Positions 22,093 through 31,628 of a stretch of 64,000 bases of DNA are shown piece by piece. The translations under genes and the position numbers were made by a program. The notes below the pieces were generated by a model. The model ran no database searches and was not told the DNA's origin. It saw nothing but the letters and a program-made list of their open reading frames with translations. Source of the DNA: Bombardia bombarda (Eukaryota > Ascomycota > Sordariomycetes > Sordariales > Lasiosphaeriaceae); contig JAULSR010000008.1 of NCBI GenBank assembly GCA_030512295.1, forward strand, positions 558,001-622,000. Direction: 5' to 3'. How positions within the stretch are numbered: the stretch's first letter is position 1; each line of letters opens with the position of its first letter.

Positions 22093-23647
22093 TCAGAGAG
22101 CAATTCCTCGCATCTCGGCCTGCTCGATGGCAGCATCCAGCTGCCGCTCTTCTTCCTCCAGACGACGGATCTCGTCCTCTGTCATGCCATCCTCGACCAG
22201 ATGCGCATACTGAGTCGGTACAGCGCCAGAAGACGGCGTCCCCCGACCTGGCACTGGGCTTGCCATCCCACCACGAGTTGTTGTCGTTGCTGATACTGGC
22301 TCCTCACTCTGTATTGCCGATGCAAAATGTGTGCTGTGGGGTGATCCTGCACCTACACCTGCGCCCGCCGTGTGATCAGAATATGGCGAGAATGACCGGG
22401 TGTTTTCCTCGCTGGCTGTCGGCAGCGCCCGTGTTTGGTTGTTGTGGTGAGTCAACATGGCGGCTGTGGCAGCTGTCGCTGCCAGGGTAGTCCCGTTATT
22501 CGGTAGGCTGCCGCTTCCGTAGTGTATCGGGCCTTCTTCGCTATGCGCAATGCCGATACCACCACCAATGCCACCGTCGTCAGAATAGGGGGAGTGGGGC
22601 GACAGGTCGGCACCGCCAGCATTGGCCTCCTTCTCAGCCATGAGCTCGTCGGTGCGATTACGCTCGATGCCGTAGGGGCGCCCGCCGGGGCCGCCGATTC
22701 CCTTGTTGCGCAGCCTCCGGCGGAGGATGAGCCACACGACGGTGGAGAGGATCGCCAGGCCGGCGATACCGCACGCCACAGCGATGCCGATGATGGCGCC
22801 CGTTGATAGCCCTCCGCCGTCAGAGGATGAAACTGGCACTGCTGTGGGGGTTGAAGTTGTTCCCACAAGCGAGTTTGCTGCAGGGGAACTAGCAGTGCTG
22901 GGGTTGATGAGGGAGCCTGAAGGACTGATATTCGGGTTGATGTTGCTATTGGTCGAGTTCGACTCGATTTTGAAGGGCTTAGAATCCTGGTACTTGCCAC
23001 TGTTGACTGCACCATTAATCGCAGTCTGATCAGTTCCATTAACAATGGTAAAAGCCTCGCTGTAGCTAAATCCCTTGTTGCCTGGCCACACAGCCTCAAA
23101 ATATAAGGGGTAGCCAGGTGATGTAACGAAGTCTCTGATATCAGGAATGGTCACAGAACCCTCTCCCGGGCTCGAAGTGACTATTTGCCTTCTGTTAGCA
23201 ACTGCTCTAACCGGACTCTGGATTGCTATTAGCCCGAGAGGTTGGCCTCTCACCCAACGCACCTTCGAGAACGGGAGTAATAACCCCTGTGGGAGCGGAA
23301 TCTTCTTGCCGACGGCTAAGAGTGGGATCCAGAACCGATGGGGTTGTCGGCGAGCCGACATTGAGGTTGTTCTCAGGTCTCTTGCCAAATGCGATTTGCT
23401 CGATGCTGCCGTCACTCTTCGACTGATAGAGATTGACCCTGTCAATTTGCAGGCTATCGTTATTGACCTTCCATTTGAACGTTTTAGACTCGGCCCCAGG
23501 ATCGGCTGAGTTAGTCGTGAAGATGGCATAGCTCTCGTTGGCAAGAGATCCCCTGATATCATCGAATTCCAACGTGTCCCCCTTCACATTTCCGACTCCA
23601 ACAGTCAGGGCAGCGACGAGCCAAGTCTGCCATGTGGATATTCGCAT
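22093..23647 (-). CDS. Single-pass membrane protein, cell-surface sensor-like (Mid2/Wsc type layout)
   Basis: Two exons: 23647-23263 and 23180-22093; 490 residues. An N-terminal signal peptide (RISTWQTWLVAALTVGVGNVKG) is followed by an extracellular domain with two related segments (SLANESYAIFTTNSA and DFVTSPGYPLYFEAVWP), then a Ser/Thr/Asn/Pro-rich stalk suited to O-glycosylation. One transmembrane helix (GAIIGIAVACGIAGLAILST to WLIL) precedes a basic stop-transfer stretch (RRRLRNK). The cytoplasmic tail is rich in Ser, Gly, Thr and ends in an acidic helix (TEDEIRRLEEEERQLDAAIE). The layout resembles Mid2/Wsc stress sensors, but no WSC cysteine domain is present. I do not recognise a named orthologue. 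The signal peptide and helix are seen directly; the sensor role is inference. Confidence 0.85.
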
Positions 23648-25638
23648 CGTCGCTTGATTTACTTGGGCTTCTGGACCTTGCCCGACTTCCCAATTTAATC
23701 CTCCAAGGCTTCTCTCGAATGGTGGACGCTCAGGAGCGGTCCCTCATCGCACGTCGGGGCCACCCGCAAAAGAACGCAATTGTCGTCGGGGCGAGTTTTC
23801 AAAGATGCCGAATTCGGATGGGCTCACGATACTGGTGATATGGTGAGTTTATTGTGTGAAATGCCCAGAAGAGAGAGTGTTCGGGGGAAAATGATGGAAG
23901 GGGGGGAATGACAGGGTTAGAAGTCACAGCAGGGTTTGACGGGGGGCAGGCGAGAGGAGCAGAGCAGATCAATACCTCCTTCGTTCCTTCCGTGCTGGCT
24001 CCCTGGTAAGGTTCACCGTTCCGTGTCAGCCCAGCTGAGAAAGGCAAGAAGGATTCATCCATCCCAGTGCACGTTCAGATTCGCGCTTTCTTCCAAATGG
24101 GGGACAATGTCCTGCACACGCATCCCTACTGGCCACTACGTACCCTGCCCGGTAAGAAAACGAACCAACCAACTCAGGCAAAGCAAAGCCACTGTGAGCG
24201 TGATGCCATAGAACACCACCTCAGGGCAAGGCGCAGCCTCACCTCCCAGAGCGGCCTAGTGACTTTGTTATGCGTGCCCCATTGCATATTTTTCTAGTGT
24301 AGGCTAATCCACGAAGGTGCTTAGATGGGCGCACCATCGCCAGTAACGACAGCGTCAACGCGGTCGGCCCATTTCGAAAATTTCGAAACCACCAACCCTC
24401 GCGGCTCGGACTTCTCATAATCCCCAATCACATCATTCTCAACCCAAGGTTCATATCAGGCGCGTCTGTCACCGTACTTGTCATCATGGTCGATCCGTCG
24501 AGATAAAAATCGGTCCCGGTTTTGTTATCATGCGCCGTGTTCCTGCTGCAATGGGAACACGGGGCGGGGACGACCCGACCGAACAAAACCCTTCCCTTCT
24601 TTTTTCCTCTTCTCCTTCCGTTTCTTTATTCGGCGTTTAACCCACATTGTCACACAAGGCAATGCCCATGCTTCTCACACACACACACACACCCATGTCC
24701 TAATTTAGATACACACGGCTAAGACGCCGCAACGCCGCCGCTCCAATCCTGCGGGACCAGGATTGGGAACACAAAAAGACAGACAGGCAGGCAAGCAGCA
24801 GGGTGGCACGGATTGAAAGCGTACTTGGTGTATGGTGTGCGGGACGGCGCTGCAGTCACTCAGTCAATTGAACCGAAGAAAGCAAACACCAGATCTCGTT
24901 TCCATTGATGAGGCAGACGGCCCCTGTAGGTTGTGGCCATGTTACGCAGTACACATGACAACTTAGACTTATCGGGGCTGGAGCCTTGTAACGTGGCTCG
25001 ATCGTGGGTTCATTCCGAGGACCTCAGTTCTTCCAAAACCGGCGGCCCCCTCAGTGGAGTTGCGGCTGACACAGCTTGACTGAGTTGCATTAGCGCCATG
25101 TGTGCTGATCGCTAGACTGACCGTCCGCCCCCCTTTCACCCCCGACCGACCACCACCACCGCCACCGCGCGTTGCCTTTCAGCCTTTCAGGTCATCATAT
25201 CTCAAGACAAAGGTCAGAGTTCTCTCTCTCGAATATATATAGCAATCAATAAGAAATTTCAGCATCTTGCCCGAACTATTCACACTTTGCACAAAGTAAA
25301 CAAAGAGTACTTTATCTCAGCAATCATGAGATCAAGGCGAGAGATGCTTTCCACGCCAAAACAACACTGCAATTACCGCAAACATTACATGACCCCAGCA
25401 GGTAGTAAGCACCAAACAATACATAAGCACTTGAGTGAAAACGCTATCACGCCTGCCTGTGGTCGCTATTTCTCGTTAGACTTGACTGCAAATTACAAGT
25501 GTTGTTTCGCTCGAAATCTCTTCCGCTCCTCCAAGCATTCTTCCCTTTATGGCTTCCCCTTTATGGGGTGGTGGGTTCTGAATAATCACCTAAAACGCTG
25601 CTGCCTAGACTGGGTAGGTGGATCATCACCATCATCCA
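23648..25638. other. 2 kb spacer upstream of the surface protein gene
   Basis: Both neighbours are on the minus strand; this holds the surface protein promoter and the Hep59 3' UTR. There is an AC/CA dinucleotide run at about 24677-24694. A 127-codon plus-strand ORF (25287-25670) overlaps the Hep59 3' end and has no recognisable features. No gene is supported. Confidence 0.45.
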
Positions 25639-27000
25639 TCATCGCCTTTTCCTACTCTCCTGCTCCTTAAGCAATTTATCCCGCATGGCGGCCCTCGCGT
25701 TGCGGCTGCCGCCCAGCTTGGGGCCCCTGAGGATCTCGTCCTGATTGACCTTTGCGGCGGGTTTCGCCGACGCATTGACGGCCGGCTTCCTACGGCGGTG
25801 CCGCTGCGACATGGCGTCCATAAACTGGCGCCGGAACTCTTCTGCGATGCGGTCGTCCGCCGCCGCTTCCTCGTCATCCCCCAGTCCGGCTGCGGCGGGC
25901 TGTTCGGACGGCACGTCGTATATACCAACTGAAAAAAAATTCGTGTCAGCAAGATTACATCAAGTTTGATACTTAAGAGGGGGTTGCTAGACTCACGTGT
26001 ATTCTCGCTCAAAAACTCCTCAACCAGCTGGTCGCGCATGATATCGTCGCTGTTCCTCTGGTTTCTCGGCCGCCACGGCTTGCCGTCGCGCCCGAGGCGG
26101 ACCTTGCGGGGGTGTTCGCCGTTGCTGTTGTCGCCCCCCTCGTCGTCGTCGTCGTCCAGGCTATGGCCCTCGAGCCGCCTCCTGGCGCGCTCTGTCATGG
26201 CGATGTTGCGCGCGCGGGCCTCCTCGCCCAGGTCGATCTCGAGGAGGCGGCCCTGCAGGACGCGCTGGGACTCGACGGGCACGCCGGCGGCGGCCAATGT
26301 CGGGTCGGCGCGGAGGGCGCTGCTGCTGCTGCTGCCCATGTGCGCCGCATTTGTGTTTGTTCGGTTGTTGTTGTTGCCGTGACTGAGACTGTTGCTGCGG
26401 CCGCCATTCTGCTGCGGCCACGTTTCCGCGGCGAGCCGATTTCGTCTAGCCAGCTCCGACTCTATGTATTCCTCCCTTGCTTGATCAGCCGCTACTTCCA
26501 ACAACAATCTTTCCGACACCAGAATAGAGGCCTACTCACATGTTTTTGTTCACCAGCTCGCCTACGAGCCCCGTCTGCGACGCGAATCGCTGGGTGATGC
26601 CGCCGAGCATGGCCAGCTCCTCTAGCCGATGGGCCTCGCCGCTGCCGTCGTGGAGAACCATACCCTGTTCCGCATTGTGTTGCTCGTCTGAGTTGTGGGT
26701 GTTGCTGCTGTTCGCATGCGCTCCGGCGCGGAACTCGACGCCTCCAATGTTTTTGTGCTTCCTGGCATTCCGCAGTCGTAGGGCTTCAGCAACGGTCATG
26801 CCGCCCTCGCCCGCTTCGTCGTTGCTATCGACAGTTGGAGCGGTTGCGATGGGCGCAGCGGCAGCGGGTGTCGGTGTCGCATCCTTGTTGCTGACGGCGG
26901 CCTCCGTGTCTTCACTTCGCTGCCGATAAGTCTTCCTTTTCTTTCCCGCGCGGAACACGACCTGCGGTTCGCTCGTAGTTTCTGGGTCGGGCGATGCCAT
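25639..27000 (-). CDS. Hepatocellular carcinoma-associated antigen 59 family protein (TLS1/C9orf78-like)
   Basis: Member of the Hep59 family, whose animal (C9orf78) and fission-yeast (Tls1) members associate with the spliceosome, and Tls1 also affects telomere length through splicing. Three exons: 27000-26540, 26475-25997 and 25928-25639; 409 residues. Visible signatures: an N-terminal FRAGKKRKTYRQR, TVAEALRLRNARKHKNIGGV, MLGGITQRFASQTG and MEEYIESELARRN, then DQLVEEFLSEN and YDVPSE at the exon 2/3 join. The C-terminus is basic (LKEQESRKRR). Residues of low complexity (Ala/Pro, Asn, Ser, Asp runs) separate the conserved blocks. All three joins keep phase with good donors (GTGAGT twice). Family assignment is confident; the function in this organism is inferred from the family. 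Confidence 0.88.
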
Positions 27001-27164
27001 AGTAGATGATGTTTAGTTGATGTTGCTTGACGAAGGTCGGAAAGCTCCGGGTGCGGGCAGCGGGGGAAGCGGGAAGAGAATAGCACCTACGCGGTGCATG
27101 TTAACCCTAACCCCCCTCTTACATTTATTGCCCTTGGGTAATGTGAATTTTCGGTAATTACCTA

Positions 27165-27560
27165 CTATACTTTGACATCACACACAAAATAGTAAGCCGC
27201 ATTATGGTCGATTTCGAATGCACCGCGAGAGTCCGGGATGCCATCATCCCAAACACCATCACACATGGCTAGGACGACCCGCTGGGAGCCATCCTCTCCA
27301 TTCACATCCCCAGCATAGCCCAGCCTGCCCAAGCCAGCTTTGGCGAATACCGCTGCAGTCTCCGTCGAGTTCTTGCGCTCGGTGTACCATCTCGCCGACG
27401 GGTCTGTATCCGCTACGAAGACAGCTTTCTGGCTGTATGTGGGCGGGAGGCGAGACGCAAGCTGGCTGTTGATGTTTTGACAGCGCAGGCTGACATCCGC
27501 CTGGCGACAAGATCCTCCGTATTGCTAAAAACACCCGCCAGCACGACAGTGGCGCCCTCA
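27165..27560 (-). pseudogene. Decayed or truncated gene, uncharacterised fungal family (YSQKA/LGY-GDVN signature)
   Basis: On the minus strand one frame reads, without a start codon, RLPPTYSQKAVFV, then DPSARWYTE, then AGLGRLGYAGDVNGEDGSQ and VVLAMCDGVW, ending at a stop at 27165-27167. From memory this matches the C-terminal part of a widespread uncharacterised fungal family (SYSQKA-FL ... WY ... VGDGRLGYVGDVN-E-GS ... VLAMC). Just upstream, in another frame, EGATVVLAGVFSN resembles the preceding strand of the same family. The segment expected between these blocks is missing and the frames differ, so I call a pseudogene. The identity rests on recall, not on a search. A fragmentary multi-exon gene is the alternative. 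Upstream (to about 27870) the minus strand shows no continuous homologous frame that I can recognise. Confidence 0.45.
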
Positions 27561-29535
27561 TGGAGATGGGCGATGACATGCCCTTGGACCGTCTTAGACG
27601 GAGAGGGGTTCTGCTGTGCTCGTGAACCACGCGAAGGAGTCTTCTGCATTGCGCCTCCACTTCCGCGGCGGTTGCTTGGATGTCGAGGCCTGCGTGGATT
27701 CGGGCTTTGACGAGGGTGCCTCTGGGTCATCCCCATTCATGATCCGAGTGTTGTATTTATTCAAATCCAGGTACAGACGTAGCTTCAGCAGGACAAGATT
27801 GACCCTTGACGCTGAGACGTGCATTGTTGGAGCAGAACATATCGACTGACTCGAAAACATTGAAGGCCCCAATCAACTGCCAGAATATCCCTGAGGTCCA
27901 TCTTGTCGCCTGAAGAATATCAGCTATAGTTGTACTAGGGATAGAGGCGAGCCTGAAGGTGGTGATGAGAGGGGTGAGTTGTCTGAGTGAGGTCGATTAC
28001 TGTCACTGGTAGACAGTAAGCTACTTTCTACCCTTGATACACCATCTTGGGTGCATAAGTAAGTAGGTAGTGCATACCTCGTGCCACTTGCCCGGTTGAC
28101 TGCAGGAAGGAAGAGGCCTTCAGTCGTTTGCGCTTTGTGTTAACTTCTGTCGCCATTGCAGCTCTTGCTCTTTCACGTCCAGGTTATTAATGCCAGGCCT
28201 GCACACACAAATCCATAAAAGAGCCAAGGCGGGAAAAAGAATATTTTCTAGAAAAGAATCATATGCCGGAATTTACCCACCATGATGTGCGCGCATCATA
28301 CATCGCATCATACATCGCGTCGCCCCCTTGTCAGAGAGACCGGGAATAGGGGGTCAAGTCAGTCCAGCCACCGGGTCAGAAGCCAACCAGCCCGGGTTTC
28401 TTGATAACCCTATTTTCGTCTTCCTCAGTAAGCAGAATATTGGGCCAGATGGTCTGGTCTCTTCGTCGGTGAGTCGGCAGCCTTTCATGATGGATGCGGT
28501 CGACCGGATTAGGCCGGTTGGCCCAAGATCTGCCAGCTGCTGATCAACCTTTTGGCCCATCGGACCTCCCCACCACCGACAGACCAACCTGATTCCATAA
28601 TTTGGCATGTGTATTGTTGTTTCACGAGACGTCCATTGTCATCATCACGTTGACACTAGACCTATGGTCACAAGCTCACATGTCTTGGTGGGTGGTTGCA
28701 CAGCATACGATGCTACCTTGGATACCTAGTCATCTAGATGGTCATGAATCATTCTGCAGCATATCAGGTAGGAATAATCACGAACAACCATGACCACAGT
28801 AATACATAAGTTGTTTACAACCGAGGAAGACCAACATTGCGCTACTTCCTTGCTCTGACAACAATATCAGCATATGATTCTTGATATTCTACCAAGAGGT
28901 AGGTAGGTAGTTAACAATCACACCTACTCAGCAATTGCCCATCAACATCATGGACCCAAATAAGTGTGTACTATTTTGCATCCATCTTCATCAGACACAG
29001 TCCAAGTAAGAAGATAAGTAATAATTTCCCCTCGAAAGAATAAGTAAGAAGAACGCGCGTGTGTGTAAGGTGTAAAGTCAAAATGATATCTCAAAACCCC
29101 CCCAATTGCCGTTCGCTGTCGCCGATTATTTCCATTCCCCCTTTCCAAGAAAAAGCCCCCCCGGCATTCTTTCTGGCATGGACAGCTCAGAGCGGCCGTA
29201 CTTTGCTTGATCCTAAAATGCGACCAAAAAAAAACATGTGTTTTTTGCCCGCATAGCAAGAACAAACCCAAAAGATGGCCCCTCTCTTTATGCTCTTCCC
29301 AAAACCTCCCTTCTTTCCCATTCGCACACCACGCAGCCCATATGTACACAACCGCACCGCAAGACGACCAACCCCCCAGTAATTCATTTGCAGCCGTAAG
29401 TTGGTTCCCACACACACATATCGTGAAGTGCAGAATAACCCCCTCACTCAGGCTTTTCGCAATCAAAACTCAATAATCGGTAAAATATATACAGCGAATA
29501 TTCATAAACCATCTCATCACCACCCACACTCTCCA
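27561..29535. other. 2 kb spacer without recognised genes
   Basis: Apart from possible upstream parts of the decayed gene near 27.6-27.9 kb, I see no supported coding sequence. There is a short tandem duplication of GCATCATACATC at 28293-28320. Small ORFs (28328-28543, 28948-29466, 29187-29447) overlap in several frames and look like chance. Confidence 0.4.
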
Positions 29536-30480
29536 TCAGATCCACAGCGCAGTTGGTGCTGGCCTCGGCTGCTGCTCGCCACCAAAGAAGCTCCCAAACA
29601 GCCCCTGCACCTCGCCCAGATAGTCGCTCGCGTTGAACTTGAACAAGCCCTTGGCGAGCAGCTCCTGCTCCTCGGCAGCAATCTCGTTGAGCTGCTCCTC
29701 GATGCCGTACTCCTCGGCAATCTCCGACACCTGCGCCAGTTCCGACCCAAAGGGGTGCTGAGACTGGGAGAAGTCGTTTCTGTGCTGGTTCTGCGACTGA
29801 GGCGGTAAGGACATGGCGACAGGCGGTGATATGACAGGCATCTTTGGCTTTTGCTGTTGCTGCTGCTGTGGTTGATGATATGATGAGGGTGTGGCCGAGC
29901 TCTGCGAGGTGGCGGCCGTACTTGTGCTGACAGACGACGACCGCGAGAATGTGAAGCTCGCCTTGGTCGATACTGTGCGCTGCGACTGCTCCGACATGCG
30001 CGAGACGGAACGCTGCCGCGGCAGCAGAGACTCGAGGGATTTCTTGGTGTGAGATGGTGCGCGCTGCGGTACGAGTGGCGTCCTGGACTTGCTGGCGGCG
30101 GGCGAAGCCTCACGACCATTGTGCGGCGGACTAAAGTAACTTGAGAGGTGATTTGGCTCTGGCGATAGAGACCGCTTTGGCGAGGACTCGACGTCGGGGC
30201 TGGTGGGAGGTGTGGAGGCGGCTGTAGGCGCGCCATCAGACATCTCGTCGTCAGATCTGTGCGAGGATGTGGCGGACGATGCCGATCTCGAGTACAGATT
30301 GGGCGCATTGTACGACAGCATGTTTGTTGTGTGGATGAGCTCGACCGGGGAAGAGATCTTGTGCCGAAGGCCCGAGATCGACCCCTTGATCGTGTTGCTC
30401 CGATGGTGCATGTTGTCGAGGTCGCCCGTCTTGAGGCTCTGCTTGGCCCGCCGGGTCGTAAATGCCCTTGCAATAGACAT
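29536..30480 (-). CDS. Conserved fungal hypothetical protein, Ser/Pro/Gln-rich
   Basis: Single exon of 314 residues. The N-terminus (MSIARAFTTRRAKQSLKTGD) is basic with HRSNTIKGSISGLRHKISSP; the centre is disordered and rich in Ser, Pro, Thr and Gln (Q7 run). The C-terminal 90 residues form a likely conserved module: ELAQVSEIAEEYGIEEQLNE, then EEQELLAKGLFKF, then ASDYLGEVQGLFGSFFG, ending in Trp-Ile. I recall comparable proteins in other filamentous ascomycetes but know no function. Codon usage and the absence of introns fit a real gene. A second long minus-strand frame (29517-30473) overlaps it entirely but is Arg/Ser-rich and is a shadow. Confidence 0.8.
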   Translation of the reverse strand: MSIARAFTTRRAKQSLKTGDLDNMHHRSNTIKGSISGLRHKISSPVELIHTTNMLSYNAPNLYSRSASSATSSHRSDDEMSDGAPTAASTPPTSPDVESSPKRSLSPEPNHLSSYFSPPHNGREASPAASKSRTPLVPQRAPSHTKKSLESLLPRQRSVSRMSEQSQRTVSTKASFTFSRSSSVSTSTAATSQSSATPSSYHQPQQQQQQKPKMPVISPPVAMSLPPQSQNQHRNDFSQSQHPFGSELAQVSEIAEEYGIEEQLNEIAAEEQELLAKGLFKFNASDYLGEVQGLFGSFFGGEQQPRPAPTALWI

Positions 30481-31046
30481 TTTGGCGGTTTGGCGGTTTG
30501 TGAAGATTACGGGAGTTTGGATAACGGCGTAAATAGTGCGAGGCGATGAGTTAACAAGCTATCGCGCCGAGTGTATTCGACAGGCGATACGCGGGCAAGG
30601 TAAACTGAATCACCAGATCCAGGACCCTAGGTCGGTAGTCAAAGGGCTGGAGGAGAGAGGAAGTCGGAGACCAGATAGTGGAGGGAGGGTGGGCAGAGGA
30701 CCGGGAGCAGAGTGGTATCGAAAGAGGATGAAACCTCTGGATGACCAGTCCTACTCTTGGAATAGTGGGTGTGACGTTGCCCGCGGTCGGTGGGATCAAA
30801 TGTTCCCGTGCACCCGTCAAGATCACTTGGCCAAGGTTTCTGAAGTTCAACAAACAGATCCGGCAGGTAAGAACAAGTCAGGTCCTGGTGATCGTAGGTC
30901 CAGGAGGATGATGAGTTGGAAAACGAGGCGGGATTTATGGCCAAGGCTTGGTGACAGAGCGAGCTGTCAGAATTCCATATAAACAGTCTCCCTCAAAATG
31001 TGTCCCAAAACCAGTGGAATATTAGATCGGTACAGGACAAGATGCG
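30481..31046. promoter_or_regulatory. Upstream region of the conserved hypothetical
   Basis: 566 bases upstream of the start at 30480 on the minus strand. No convincing coding sequence; minus-strand ORFs at 30551-30853 and 30639-30944 overlap in different frames. CCTAGG occurs at about 30627. Confidence 0.35.
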
Positions 31047-31628
31047 TTAACGACAAGTCAAGTAGACGGCCGTAGAGAAGGGATATGTAACAAAAAAGGT
31101 AATCTGGAGGATGAGACGAAGAATAGTAGTATGCTTGTTGTATGCGGCAATGGCGTGCGGGCGGATCCAGTCCTTTTTGTGAGGGTCAACGTTCTGGATC
31201 AAGTTCGTTGATAACCGTTTGCGTATGATGGCGAGATAAATAGAGAGCGGTTCGATTCCCACATGGGTCGAATAAGTATCTTTCAAGGCGGCGAGAGAGA
31301 TCAAATGATATCCTCCTGCTCGGCCAAGATAGAGTTCGCCAACGCTGCTGCTGCTGCTGCTGCCGCTGCTGCTTCTGCTGGAAGGAGTGGCGAATGAAGA
31401 ACGAGCTTCAGAAGAAATAGAAAATAAGGCAAGTGTAACACGGTGAATAGCTCCCCGAGTCCAGTCTAGCCTGCAGATGAGGAAGGAGCTCGAAAGGAGA
31501 GTCAATGTGAACAGCTGCAAGGCCGTAAAGAGAGTGACGAGGACGCAAGCGAAGCCCAAGAGGAGAAATAAACCAAACCAGTGGGCACGTCGCAGCAATA
31601 ATAACAAAAGACGGGGATGGATGGGCAT
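31047..31628 (-). CDS. Doubtful small membrane protein ORF
   Basis: A 193-codon ORF with a strongly hydrophobic N-terminal stretch (about residues 6-50, long enough for one or two transmembrane helices) and another near the C-terminus (LRLILQITFFVTYPFSTAVY). The centre has a Ser run (SSRSSSGSSSSSS). I do not recognise a family. The hydrophobic N-terminus could be chance translation of a pyrimidine-rich strand; a plus-strand frame (31477-32004) overlaps it and looks no better. No clear introns. Kept as a low-confidence hypothetical. Confidence 0.25.
   Translation of the reverse strand: MPIHPRLLLLLLRRAHWFGLFLLLGFACVLVTLFTALQLFTLTLLSSSFLICRLDWTRGAIHRVTLALFSISSEARSSFATPSSRSSSGSSSSSSVGELYLGRAGGYHLISLAALKDTYSTHVGIEPLSIYLAIIRKRLSTNLIQNVDPHKKDWIRPHAIAAYNKHTTILRLILQITFFVTYPFSTAVYLTCR

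Noticed and set aside
25287..25670. 127-codon ORF on the plus strand
   Set aside because: Overlaps the 3' end of Hep59 and shows no family resemblance.
29517..30473. 318-codon Arg/Ser-rich ORF on the minus strand
   Set aside because: Overlaps in another frame the conserved hypothetical at 29536-30480, which has the better composition and conserved C-terminus.
31245..31270. tRNA-like GGTTCGATTCC motif
   Set aside because: The flanking bases cannot form a T-arm stem, and no matching D-arm or acceptor stem is present.
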